A stretch of DNA of 64,000 nucleotides from Thozetella sp. PMI_491. Taxonomy: Eukaryota; Ascomycota; Sordariomycetes; Chaetosphaeriales; Chaetosphaeriaceae. Shown piece after piece: positions 21,993 to 32,056 of the stretch; the first letter of the stretch is position 1, and each line of letters opens with the position of its first letter. The position numbers and the translations under genes are program-made. Under the pieces are notes generated by a model. It made no database searches. It was given only the letters and a program-made list of their open reading frames with translations, and was not told where the DNA came from. Location: NCBI GenBank assembly GCA_021432635.1, contig MU270107.1, forward strand, positions 62,001-126,000. The letters are read 5' to 3'.

Positions 21993-23788
21993 CTCGGGTC
22001 GAACTGCGGGGGCCGTTGGGAAACAGAATAATCTAGTCGATAGGAATGATGGAGAAAGGGATCGACGGCGAGCTTCCATGTCCTCCTCTATATAGGCGCC
22101 ATGGCCATCTTCGGCGTCCCTCGAGGGGTGGCATGAAGGCCAGCCCGAACCGAAGGTCAACCCGCCCAGTTGGGAGCGCCAGGGCCTTGGAGTTCGGGGC
22201 GGGCGGGGGGGGGAAGGTGAGGGGGGGTGAGCCTGGGCTGCACCTAAGAGGAGAGGGAACCCCTGGCCCGGAAGCCCGTCTCCAACGAGTGTGGTAATTA
22301 GCTAGTCCAGACCACCGCACTTCGGATCCCAAGGCCCAAGACGTGGTGGCAGGGATCCACCCGAGCCGAGCCTACCAAGATCCCCGGGATGGGGTCCCCG
22401 CAAAGTTGGGGTAAGGAATGCTTTGTGTGGCTTCTTGCCTCCTCCAAATGTAGGGAGCCTTACCAGCTTCGATTAGCGCATCTAGATGATGCGGTTAGTG
22501 GTGGACTAGGCGCGGCCACAGCCCTCTCTCTCCAGCCCGGCCCGTCGGTTCTGCTTGTGTGCTGGCAGCGCCGCTCACCACACCTCCCGCGATCCAGCCG
22601 ACGGGGACCAAGGGGGCCCGAATAGGGGCACGATGTTCCTGAAAGGTTTTAGCGCAGTTCAGAGGCATGCAGTCATGCATCCACTAATAGCTCCCACGAG
22701 CTGAAAAAGCTGCCAGCAAACCCTGGCTGCGCGCTCCGAGGTGATCAACCATCGCAGAGCGGCGCTGTACAACAGGTGCCAAAGATGGTGGAGCATGTGA
22801 GTCTAAGAGAGGAATGCAGACATGAGAGCGGAAAGGGACAGTGTTGAAAGCTGAGCTTGAAATTCTATATCTACCTAAACTAGGTCTAAAGAGTGCTCAA
22901 TTCCCTTCAATCGCTCAGGGGAGAGTTGGTAGGTAGATCAACGCATGTGGGATAAAGGGAATTAATAAAATCAGGAGTTCAGCCCAGACTCCCCGGCCGT
23001 GATGGTCAACCTGTATCGGTTCGGGGCTCGGACCGAGCCAACCCGGGCAGAGCTGTCGGACGAATGCGGCAGCCTCTGGTCCCCCCGGCAATACGCTGAT
23101 GACCCATGGACTGGGATGATGGCGTGAATTTCATGGAAGCTACATTATGGATGAAATTCCATTCACGGCGTCAATGAAAACAATGCTATAGGCCGGGAAG
23201 TCGGTCGACGGGAGCTTGACTACGGGAAAGCGTCCTAGAGTGTGACCCCGACAAGGTGGATCAGGATATGCCCACCAGCCTCATGCTACAGGCCGACAGG
23301 GTCAGGTCGGCATGCAGGTGCCCGAAAGCCATGCTCGGGGTTCTCATGAGAGCAGGCGGCGAAGGACGTGGCCCGAACCCATACTGGATCGCGGGCGGCT
23401 CGGGCCATTGGGTGCCTGTTACCGCTGTCCATCACTTGGGATTTCTTGGCGGAAGCTCACCGCGATGTTTGTTTCTTGGCTGGGTACACGCAGCACTTGA
23501 ACGGCCGCCCTGTGTCGTACCAAAACTTGACCTCGAGATAAGGTCGGTTGAAACGGCCCAGAGTCGGGAGTCGCCAGGCACCGGCCGAGGCCCCTCGGTT
23601 CGCATTGTGAGGTGGAACACAGATGACCTGGGCCTTGATGACCCTAGTGTCTCCCTTGTTTTTAGGGTGGCGAAACTTCTTCCAGACGTACTCCAGCACA
23701 GCCGATATAGCATCGTCAGACCTTGCTTTGGAATCCGTGAAGGTGATATCGTTTATTCCCAGACCGCGGGACATGATGATGATGATGT

Positions 23789-23790
23789 CG

Positions 23791-23830
<40 letters not shown>

Positions 23831-23832
23831 TG
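23789..23832. repeat. (CGTG)11 microsatellite
   Basis: Eleven perfect CGTG tetranucleotide units, preceded by a short run of GAT triplets. It is expected to be length-variable between strains. Confidence 0.95.
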
Positions 23833-24910
23833 TAAGGCGAGCAGGATGGTTGTCGTACAGTTCTCCGGAGCTCGTTTCAGTTCCGGCGGACGGTAGTGGA
23901 AGCTTCTCGGTCTGACCTGGTTGGGGTGTAGAAGCACGAGAAACGAGAGCCATGTCTCAGCAGCCAGGCAGCGAGCTTTATGGATCTCGGGCGCGTGAAT
24001 GCTCAGAAACAGTACCTGAGAAGAGCAAGAATGCTCGATTACTCTACAAAGACGCTGTGACGGAGCTGCAGCCGAACAGACATCGCCCTGTTCCCCGCGA
24101 GATGACGGTTCAGGTGGCCCGGGAGCGAAACCAAACAACAGTATCCATGTCAACAAAGAGTGCACATCTCGACAGGGTGAACTATCCACTGATCAGCTGA
24201 ACTTTAGCATGTAAAGTGAGCTGTCATTATATTTCAGTCTCAGGATTGGCACTTCCAGAGGCTGTGTGCAGGTTTCAAAACAGAAAATACAGAGCTGGAG
24301 CAGAAGTTGAATGGAGTTATTTCATGATGAGCTCTACCACGTTCTTTCTCCCTGGAACGCAAGGTTGAGCGCATCAGCACCTCACTCATTTACCCTACTA
24401 ACTGGAGATTTTCTCTTGAACTTCACGAACAGTTGCATTGCCTTGGCGATTGCCCCTGGGAGGAGAAGAGAGGGGGGAAGGGGCTTCTTGAAGGGGGGGT
24501 GTTCCCTGTCGGCCGTCCACAGATCCGCCCTGACGTCAACCAATCGCCTTGCACACTTCCCGTGCCCTCTTACTCCCGCGAAGAAAAGAAGCCCCAGTTT
24601 GTGGTTCTCTATTTGGAAGCAATCATACCCAGGGAAACACTTGCGCAAGTGTCCGGTTGCGGTCTAGACCTCGTAGTCGGTATATTACGGGGAACCACGA
24701 TACGTTCATCCCAGTCCTGAACTTTAAGGATTATCAACTACCTCCGGTTCTACGGGATAAGTGCCTGAAGTAAGGATTGACCCGAGTCGCTCGCTAACTT
24801 GTTACATCCTGATGTTTGCGTGCACGTATTCCAAATCGGGCAACCTTTTAATCTCGCAGCCAATGAAATCACCGGCCACTTGGGCGCTTTTTTACGCCAG
24901 TAGACTGCAA

Positions 24911-24950
24911 GGTACGGTACCTACCTTACCTACCTTACTTACCTTCGGTA
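24911..24950. repeat. TACCT/TTACC-rich simple repeat
   Basis: Interrupted repeats of ACCTACCTT and CTTACCTT next to a GGTACGGTACC near-palindrome. The same motif recurs at 31757-31797 and as single AGGTA/TACCT pairs in other spacers of this window. Confidence 0.75.
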
Positions 24951-25292
24951 GTGGTGCAGCTTAGGGCCTTGCAAAGCGGCCGCTCGAGTGTCACGTTGGC
25001 GCTGCTCTTGCGACATTGCGTTTGGAGGGGGAAACGACCGATTCCATTCACCTAATATGCCCTTCGGCAGTCCCGTAAGCTATCCACTCTCCTCACTACA
25101 ATGTGCTGGCAGAAATTCCTTCGAGGTACCGAAGCGACTCCCTACCCGTTGTGGGCTACAATCAGATGGTCAGACAGCAGGGAAAATTAAACGGGCAAAG
25201 TACATATGTAGAACAATACTGGGTATGTACAGTACCTAGGAAACTCACAAGGGTATGCATAGGCTGAGGAGCATAGGTAGCGCGCCGCAGTT

Positions 25293-25308
25293 GGGGGGGG
25301 GGGGGGGG
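25293..25308. repeat. 16-nt poly-G tract
   Basis: Uninterrupted run of 16 G on the plus strand. Possible G-quadruplex or assembly-length uncertainty. Confidence 0.9.
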
Positions 25309-26018
25309 TTGGTATTTCGCCTGTAATGTGCTCGGCAAATATTCTGCCCAGTCCCGACGGCACGAATGAAGAAGGCCTTAGGCTGGTGTGGCTGTCGTCT
25401 CTGTCTCGCATTTCTCCTTCTTCCTGACGCGAAATTGATTTTTTCGTTCCAGGCTGCTCGGGTATGTCTCGTGGGTGCTCCTGGTGCTCCTCCTTCGTCG
25501 CGCATTTTCCTCTTTCGCGATGGTACGTAATAACTTGAACAGGGCCGATACTTCTCAACTCAAAGCCGAAATCATAGGTTGGTAGTTTTAATGTCGGTTG
25601 GATGGAAATCCTAGCACTCACCTACCTGGCCCCTGGAAAGTAACACCCAGCCTGGCCCCGATCGGTACCCAACAGTCACCCAGACGCAGCTTTCCCACGG
25701 CTGGGGCGCTCTGTAATTGTGGTGACGAACTGCGCCCCGCCCGGTTCCTCACTTCCTTCGAGACTCTACGATGCTACATGCTCGATGAGCACTTCAACTT
25801 AATTCTACACCGACGCCATCATCTACGACCATCGCCCTGCCGAAAGAAGAAAATATTGCTGCGCCGATTTTGCGCCGCTTTCGTTACTTCCGGGAACCCC
25901 TTCCAAGAGGAGGCAACTTGCTAGGCCAGACATATAAGAATATCAACCTTAACCTAGCAACTGCCCACGCGCTCGCTTCCCTTCGATAGTTCCATGCCAG
26001 CTTTGAAAGAAAAAAAAA

Positions 26019-26933
26019 ATGCGACCCAGCTCTCGAAAGATCACCGCGGCGTGGGCGGCGCTTGCCCTCTCCCCTGCGGCCGCAGCCCGGGCAGTAGAAG
26101 TTGCTCCTAGGGACCTCAACTTTTCGCTGCCCGACGCCCTCCTCCACTCCCCCCTGGTCGGCAAACCGGCCAACGATTTCAACTGCAAGTCGGTCCACAA
26201 TCCCATTGTCATGCTGCACATGCTTGGGGCGAACGACCAGATCGATCTGAACCAGCTTCAGTATAAGCTCAACGGCCTCGGTTTCTGCACCTTTTCCAAG
26301 ACTTATGGCGCCCATTCCCTCGCGCCTTGGATCGGCGGCGTCGTGCCGATGGTCGACTCGGCTAAGGAGGTGGCGAGTTTCATTAAGGAGGTGAAGGCGA
26401 AAACCGGCGCGGCAAAGGTCGACCTCGTCGGGCACAGCGAAGGCGCCGCCATGACGCTGTACGTGCCGCTCACCCAGCCAGGGATCTCGGACATGATCGA
26501 GCGCGTCGTTGCCCTCGCTCCCGCCGTGCACGGCGCCAAATATTTCGGGCTTACCGACCTAGCCTACCTAGGCGGAGAGCTTACACGCCAGATCGCCGCC
26601 GATATCCTGGATGTCCTCGGATGTGAGGCTTGCGATGATCTCGCGACTGGGGGACGGGTGTATAATGACTTTGTGGCTGCGGGAGCGCACATTGCTAACC
26701 CAGCCATCAAGACGTCTATCATCATGTCCGCCTCAGACACGTTGGTCACACCAGATGTGAGCAGGGTCGACGAGCCTGGCGCGAGGAACCTGCTAGTGCA
26801 GAATTATTGCCCAGCCGACAAGGTGGGACACACTGGCCTGGCATATGATACAGGCGTCTGGGAGATGGTGGTCAATGAGCTCACAGAAAACTACAATGGT
26901 TCGGTGGCGTGCACACAGGGTCTTGGCATCTGA
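26019..26933 (+). CDS. Secreted class-2 (PF01674-type) lipase/esterase, 304 aa
   Basis: Intronless, with ATG at 26019 directly after a run of A. The N-terminus (basic, then a hydrophobic Ala/Leu stretch ending near AAAARA, residue about 24) is a signal peptide, so the enzyme is probably secreted. The alpha/beta-hydrolase nucleophile elbow is GHSEG with Ser140; the likely acid is Asp240 (SASDTLVTP) and the base His271 (DKVGHTGL). The oxyanion region is HNPIVMLHMLGAN. Four Cys late and early in the chain could form disulfides, and NGS/NFS offer glycosylation sites. This family, common in actinobacteria and present in fungi, hydrolyses triglycerides or other esters. The gene is head-on to the MDR oxidoreductase downstream, with only 176 bp between stops. 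Exact substrate unknown. Confidence 0.88.
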   Translation: MRPSSRKITAAWAALALSPAAAARAVEVAPRDLNFSLPDALLHSPLVGKPANDFNCKSVHNPIVMLHMLGANDQIDLNQLQYKLNGLGFCTFSKTYGAHSLAPWIGGVVPMVDSAKEVASFIKEVKAKTGAAKVDLVGHSEGAAMTLYVPLTQPGISDMIERVVALAPAVHGAKYFGLTDLAYLGGELTRQIAADILDVLGCEACDDLATGGRVYNDFVAAGAHIANPAIKTSIIMSASDTLVTPDVSRVDEPGARNLLVQNYCPADKVGHTGLAYDTGVWEMVVNELTENYNGSVACTQGLGI

Positions 26934-27109
26934 GCTATCCCAGAAAACTAATGATATAAATAGTTAATAATAGCAGAACAGCTGCCTTGGCTTTGTCTTC
27001 ATCTTCTTTCTATGTACGACCCTTTCGCACTTGCGTAGCAACTTGTTATGCTTAGTGTGTCGCCTACCTAGACGCTCAATGGACCAAGCTGGTAAACAGG
27101 AACCGTCCA

Positions 27110-28150
27110 TCACAGCGTCACCACCACCTTGCTGGCAGTAACACCTCCAAGTACCATATCCAGAGCGGTCTGAAGGCTCTCGAGCCCTTGCCCAACCACC
27201 TTCGGCTCCGGGGCGGGGACAAACTTCCCGGCGGCGAGGGCGCCAGGGAGGTAGTTTCGAAAGACGAATTTGATCGTCTCTTGAGTGGCATAGTCGCCAG
27301 GGGCCACGAATCTGGAGGTGATCCCGTCCGGGACCGGCCCCGGGGCATGCCCGGCAAGAGCCACAAACTTCGCGCCCTGGGTTCTGGACAGAACCTCATA
27401 GCAGGCGTCGGCGGCATCTTGGCGTGACTTCGGATCAACGCCGGCGATGGAGAACGCACCGGCGCTGGTCTTGCCCTCGAAGGCCTTGACAAGGTTTTCC
27501 ACAATGTTAGCATCCTTGTAGTCGAAAACTTGGCTCGCTCCTAGGCGCTTGAGCAGAGGAAAATTCGCGGGCGACGAGGTCGCGATCACGTCGAAGCCGG
27601 ACGCCACGGCCAGCTGAATGGTGCTGCATCCCACGCTGGTGGCGCCGCCCCAGATGAGTAGTGTCTTGCCCGACGGCTCGGGGTGGAGGGAGGGGAGTGG
27701 GAGGCCCAGTTGGGTCTTCTCGTAGAGGCCATTGATGGCAGTGGTAAGGGTGAGCGGCAGCACGACGGCCCGTTCGTACGTGATCGAATCGGGGAGCAGC
27801 GTCGCGTTGTTGGCGTACAGGACCGTATACTCCTGGAAGCCGAACCGTGCCGTTCCGCTGGTGCCAAACCCTGCGGCGAAGCCCACCACGCGGTCGCCAA
27901 CTTGAAAGTCGGTGACGGCGCTTCCGACCTCGACCACCTCCCCGGCGACATCGCCGCCGAGGACTATGGGAAACTTGAGCCACGGGAACAGCCGCGGGCC
28001 CCTCACTGCCGAGGCGCTGTCGACAGGGTTGACGGCTAGCGCATGGTTCTTGAGGACGATGTCATTCGCCTCGGGCGGCGTATAGGGTGCCTCCTTGACT
28101 TCGATAGGCTTGCCGACTTCCGGCACGAACGCGGCTCTGTTGGAGGGCAT
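27110..28150 (-). CDS. MDR-family NADPH-dependent oxidoreductase (enoyl-reductase/quinone oxidoreductase-like), 346 aa
   Basis: Intronless. Residues 1-145 form the GroES-like fold, with the block PIVLGGDVAGEVVEVG (61-76) and VGDRVVGF. The Rossmann part has WGGATSVGCSTIQLA (167-181), the usual nucleotide-binding turn, and then a basic/Ser region TSSPANFPLLKRLGA. The structural-zinc cysteines of classical alcohol dehydrogenases are absent, so the protein belongs to the zinc-independent type such as ToxD/CipB-like trans-enoyl reductases. Members reduce activated C=C bonds or quinones with NADPH in the cytosol, some within polyketide pathways; no polyketide synthase is in this window. It shares strand with the ArnA-like gene 0.75 kb upstream. 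The family is clear and the substrate unknown. Confidence 0.9.
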   Translation of the reverse strand: MPSNRAAFVPEVGKPIEVKEAPYTPPEANDIVLKNHALAVNPVDSASAVRGPRLFPWLKFPIVLGGDVAGEVVEVGSAVTDFQVGDRVVGFAAGFGTSGTARFGFQEYTVLYANNATLLPDSITYERAVVLPLTLTTAINGLYEKTQLGLPLPSLHPEPSGKTLLIWGGATSVGCSTIQLAVASGFDVIATSSPANFPLLKRLGASQVFDYKDANIVENLVKAFEGKTSAGAFSIAGVDPKSRQDAADACYEVLSRTQGAKFVALAGHAPGPVPDGITSRFVAPGDYATQETIKFVFRNYLPGALAAGKFVPAPEPKVVGQGLESLQTALDMVLGGVTASKVVVTL

Positions 28151-28895
28151 GGCGGCAAAAGCTTGGGGGAATGAGGAAGAAGGCGGGGGTTAAGCTTCTC
28201 GTAGGCGGCGTAGACGGTGTTGGTGTGTATAAGCTGCAGAGATCGTACACTGGTTGACCACTTCAAATTGTTGGGAGGCCCTGCATTTAAACTTAAAATG
28301 GCACTCTATGGTTGCAGCAACTCGGTTACGGCGGCTTACACCGGACAAAGAGTCCTGCCTGCTACTGCCTTGAGACTGCATCTGCATGACGTCCGGAATC
28401 TTGCCTCGGGGACTTTTGTTTGATCAAGGTATGTAGTGGTGTAGTGTCACGAAAACACTAGCCTTGTGTCGTATCTCCCAGACTAACCTCACGTCGTAAG
28501 CCAAAGACTAACCTTTGGTCGTATAGGCTGTCCCTTTTTAGGTGCCACACTTAGTAGGCTGCCCCTTTTAACGCCGCTAACCCCGGAGCATCTGCTGTAA
28601 AGACTATGTGGACTTAGTCGCATAGCACCGGTCGGACTTTGGACTAGGGTATTATTAGATAGAAATCTGCTTGTGTCCTACCAAGCTCCGAAATTGGCCT
28701 CCTGGGGAAAGTTCAAGATTTATTTGTCTTTTAAAAAGAAGAGAGTGACTTCAAAGCCAAGGTTTCATACTGCGGCGGAGCTGAGGTATTCCTCTCTTTC
28801 ACTACGCATCCCTCCCCTGAGGCCCAAATTGTTATCCATTCCCACGCTTCCTCCTTGTATAATCATATAATGAACCCTCAAATTGTCTGTTCGCC
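28151..28895. other. Intergenic region with short repeat-like motifs
   Basis: A 745-bp spacer between two minus-strand genes. At 28480-28530 the motif AGACTAACCT occurs twice within about 30 bp, each time close to GTCGTA. A related stretch appears near 31400 on the other side of the ArnA-like gene. No coding potential is recognised. Confidence 0.5.
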
Positions 28896-30848
28896 CTACA
28901 CTTGGCCGTCAAAGACTTGATGCAGGGTTGCAACCAAAGGCACTGAAGGGTTCCAGTGCAGATCCGCGCAGGTGTTGCGGATCGTCGGGACTCGATCCTG
29001 CATGTCCTGGTATCCAAGGCCGTAATATTCTGCGCCCGCGATGTCCACGAGCTTCACTTTAGAGCTTGCGCGGGAAATACCGGGACGCGCGGCAGCGATC
29101 TCCAGCATCCCGGCCGCCAGGTCCCGGATCGAGCACCGGTTGGCCGGGTTGCCGATGTTGTATATCTTGCCGCTCGCCACGCCGTCGGGATTCTCAATGA
29201 TCTTCATCAGCGCATCGACACCGTCCTCAACGTCGGCGAAACAGCGACTTTGGGCGCCCCCGTCCACTAGCATGAGATCCTCTCCGCGGGTGATGTGTCC
29301 GAGAAACTGGGTTACTACCCGGGAGCTGCCCGGCTCCGAGTTCTCCGGGTCGTCGAGTCCACTGCCGATCCAGTTGAACGGCCGGAATAGCGTGAAGTCC
29401 AGGCCCTCATTTCCGTAGCCCCAAATCACGCGGTCCAGTAGCTGCTTGGAGCACGAGTAGATCCAACGTGTCTTGTGGATGGGGCCACAAACCAGCTCCG
29501 ACGCCTCGGGGTCGAGTTCAGGATCATGGCACATTCCATACACCTCGGAGGTGGACGGGAAGATGAGCCGCTTTCTATGCTCCGCTGCCATGCGCACAAT
29601 TCGCAGGTTAGCCTCGAAATCCAGTTCGAACACAGACAGCGGCTCTTTGACGTAGGAAGACGGTATCGCGATGGCCACTAGGGGTAGAATGACATCAGCG
29701 ACCTTGACGTACTCCTCCACCCACTCCGTCTCCGCCGCTATGTTTCCACGCTTGAACACGACTCGATCACGGTACTTCAGTTCATCCATGACCTGTGTGA
29801 TGCGGTCGTTGTTTAGGTCCATGCCGACGACATTCCAGTCCGTGGTTGCCAGGATCCGGCCGAGAAGATGGTGGCCGATGAAGCCGTTGATGCCGAGAAT
29901 CAGAATCGTCTTGGTGAGAGCCGCGTGGCCTGAAGTAGACTGTAAGACGAGATCTAGGTCGCCTGCGGAAATAGGCTTGCTGCCTTCGAGCAGTTCGTGG
30001 ATAACGACAGCTCCGTGGTCGCCGCAGACCCCGATAATCTCGTCTTCTAGTACAGAAAGCCCGGGGTGCATGCCAGGGAGACGCATATCTGACAATCGTG
30101 CTCGTCCTATGATGAACTTATGGCCATTGATTGCTGTCCAGGCGCCGGGATATGGCGGCGCCAGGGCCCTATGCAGGTTGTATACGGTTTCTGCCGGCTG
30201 TGACCAGTCAATGCGCCCGTCATCGGGCCACCGGCCGGCGAAGGGGTTGTCCTGCGAGGGAGCATTGGGGCGTGCCGGGAAACACCCCGACACTAGCGAT
30301 GGGAACGCCGTGCTGAGCATCTGTGCCGCGGCTGCGGGCATCTTCCCTCGAACATCAAATGCGGTGTCATCAGGGAGGGTTTGTAGTTTGGATTGCGCGA
30401 CAATGTCACCCTTGCCTGGCTCTGCTGTCAACTTGTGAAGAGTAACGCCCGTCTCGGTGTCTCCGTGCAAGACGACCCTGTTCACCGGGTACTGGCCACT
30501 GTACTTGGGCAGCAGAGAGCACTGAATGTTATAGGCGCCTTTTTGGGCCCGATCGAGGAGTTCCCCAGGGAGGGTGCGACAATAGGAGAAGCTAAAGATG
30601 AAGTCTGGACGCAGACCCTCGAGCGTCGAGAAAACACCCGAGTCGGGAGAGCTACTCGGCGCGATGTGTGCAATTCTATTTTCTTTGCAGAACGCCCCGA
30701 CCGATTTGGACTGCTCTCCATCTGGCGAGGGGTCCGGGTGGGTGACGACAAGGAGAATGCGGCACTGGTGGGCAAGCAGCGCCTCGAGGCAGCTGACGCC
30801 GACGTCACCGCAGGCGAACACAGCTGCAGTCGAAGGAATGATGGCCAT
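28896..30848 (-). CDS. arnA: ArnA-like fusion: degenerate formyltransferase + UDP-glucuronate decarboxylase, 650 aa
   Basis: Intronless; ATG at 30848. The full bacterial ArnA layout is present at the usual length (E. coli ArnA 660 aa). The N-terminal half (about 1-305) aligns with the UDP-L-Ara4N formyltransferase: LRPDFIFSFSYC, SLLPKYSGQYPVN and GDTETGVTLHKL. However, the catalytic His of the NLHGSLLP motif is Gln109 (reads NIQCSLLP), and the catalytic Asp (E. coli D140) aligns with Gly145, so this half is probably inactive. The C-terminal half (about 314-650) is an SDR: GINGFIG NAD-binding loop (319-325), FPSTSEVYG with Thr433/Ser434/Glu435, Tyr464-x3-Lys468, RPFNWIG and Arg619, matching the residues used for oxidative decarboxylation of UDP-glucuronate. 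The expected product is a UDP-4-keto-pentose or, after re-reduction, a UDP-pentose. No lipid A pathway is expected in a fungus; origin by transfer from bacteria is an inference. Confidence 0.92.
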   Translation of the reverse strand: MAIIPSTAAVFACGDVGVSCLEALLAHQCRILLVVTHPDPSPDGEQSKSVGAFCKENRIAHIAPSSSPDSGVFSTLEGLRPDFIFSFSYCRTLPGELLDRAQKGAYNIQCSLLPKYSGQYPVNRVVLHGDTETGVTLHKLTAEPGKGDIVAQSKLQTLPDDTAFDVRGKMPAAAAQMLSTAFPSLVSGCFPARPNAPSQDNPFAGRWPDDGRIDWSQPAETVYNLHRALAPPYPGAWTAINGHKFIIGRARLSDMRLPGMHPGLSVLEDEIIGVCGDHGAVVIHELLEGSKPISAGDLDLVLQSTSGHAALTKTILILGINGFIGHHLLGRILATTDWNVVGMDLNNDRITQVMDELKYRDRVVFKRGNIAAETEWVEEYVKVADVILPLVAIAIPSSYVKEPLSVFELDFEANLRIVRMAAEHRKRLIFPSTSEVYGMCHDPELDPEASELVCGPIHKTRWIYSCSKQLLDRVIWGYGNEGLDFTLFRPFNWIGSGLDDPENSEPGSSRVVTQFLGHITRGEDLMLVDGGAQSRCFADVEDGVDALMKIIENPDGVASGKIYNIGNPANRCSIRDLAAGMLEIAAARPGISRASSKVKLVDIAGAEYYGLGYQDMQDRVPTIRNTCADLHWNPSVPLVATLHQVFDGQV

Positions 30849-31756
30849 CGCGAATCAAGACTTCTGAGTTCTCTCGTTGCAATGGAGAATAGGAAGCAGG
30901 AGGGGGAACTAGCTGGCACAGAAAAGTAGGCATGCTTCTCACGAGTACTCGGCGCGGCGGCAACACCAGCCTTATCGCACACCCGATAGTTCCAACTAAA
31001 AGCCCAAGACAGCAGCGCCGGCAGCGGAACCGCCCAGAGTTGGTGACATCTCCAGAGAGGCTATCCCATGTCCCTTTCTTCACGACGTATTGACTGTGAG
31101 ACACTTGGCAGCCGGCAAACCTTGGGCACGATTTGGTGTAGGTTCTATTGGCCTCCGCCAGGCAGCGATCAGCACGCTGTAGCTAGAGGTGAGGCCGGTC
31201 TTTGTGTGTGCCGGTAGTGGAACAATTCACTATTGGCCGATGATATGGAACGGGCCTGGGCACCCGAAGAGCCTCTTGGTCAAAAACGTTAAGACATGGT
31301 GCCAGTGCTACAAACTCTGTAAAGACGGCGTAGGCTGTGATGTAATAGAGTGTAGCTCTAAAGCATGATCCATCCTATCCAAACCGAAGTGGCTCCTTTG
31401 TCTCTCCCAAGACTAACTTTGACAAGAAAAAAACAAGCTGTCGGCACGTTTGATTTTCTGGGACTCATTTCTAGACTCCTTGACTCCCTCAGAATTATTC
31501 CGGTCTAATTATCTAGCAAAGTTGCTGCCATCCGACCCTCTTACGAAATGTTAGGCCGTTCCCGCCGTTTGCAGATAGTTCAAGAGGCCTGTAATCCCTT
31601 CTCACTCACTTCTTCTGCTTCATGCCATTATCGGACTTCTTCATAGGATGCGCTCCAGGGTTAGGGTCTAGTCGAAATGCGCGAGGCGAGCGTTTGGAAG
31701 ACTCCGTCGCCTTCAGCGTCTCCATTTTTTACCGACTTTTGGGAAGGCGCCGTAAC

Positions 31757-31797
31757 TATCTACCTACCTACCTAGGTACCTAATAACCACCTACCTT
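31757..31797. repeat. TACCT simple repeat with CCTAGG palindrome
   Basis: Tandem CTACCTACCTACCT followed by a palindromic AGGTACC turn and ACCTACCTT. Same composition as 24911-24950. Confidence 0.75.
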
Positions 31798-31980
31798 ATC
31801 TGCCTTGGTAGATCGGCCGTTTGTTCTAGCTCGCATATTCTGTGTCATTGCTGCGTATGCGCTGTTGTGGGCGTTATTGGAACGGAGTTGAGCGGACCAA
31901 GCCCCTGCCTTGCGAAGTTGAGTCACCACTGGTGGGCCCGGTGATGAAGCAGAGATGAGTAGATGAGCCTCATCCAGATA

Positions 31981-32056
31981 AGAGAAGCCCCTAAGAGAAG
32001 CCCCTACGCCTGCTTGCGTAGGGACGCGTACTTCTTTCGCACGTAGCTGCGCTACG
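31981..32056 (+). promoter_or_regulatory. Leader with tandem duplication and two hairpins before tRNase Z-like gene
   Basis: A 13-bp unit (AGAGAAGCCCCTA) is repeated in tandem at 31981-32006. A perfect 8-bp stem follows, CCCTACGC (32002-32009) pairing with GCGTAGGG (32016-32023) across a 6-nt loop. A second stem is CGTAGC (32042-32047) with GCTACG (32051-32056). They lie 23-77 nt before the ATG at 32079, so they could be part of the 5' leader. A regulatory role is only a possibility. Confidence 0.35.

Larger units (their letters stand above)
21993..26018. other. 4-kb region without a recognisable gene
   Basis: Open frames here reach 219 codons (23256-23915), but none shows a domain, splice-consistent extension or coding-like conservation that I recognise. 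The region contains a (CGTG)11 microsatellite, a TACCT-rich stretch, a 16-G run, and a CT-rich promoter-like zone just before the lipase gene. A lineage-specific or noncoding transcript cannot be excluded. Confidence 0.5.

Noticed and set aside
23256-23915. 219-codon frame ending in RACVRACVRACV repeats
   Set aside because: The repeat part is just the (CGTG)11 microsatellite, and the rest has no recognisable family; the opposite strand is open too.
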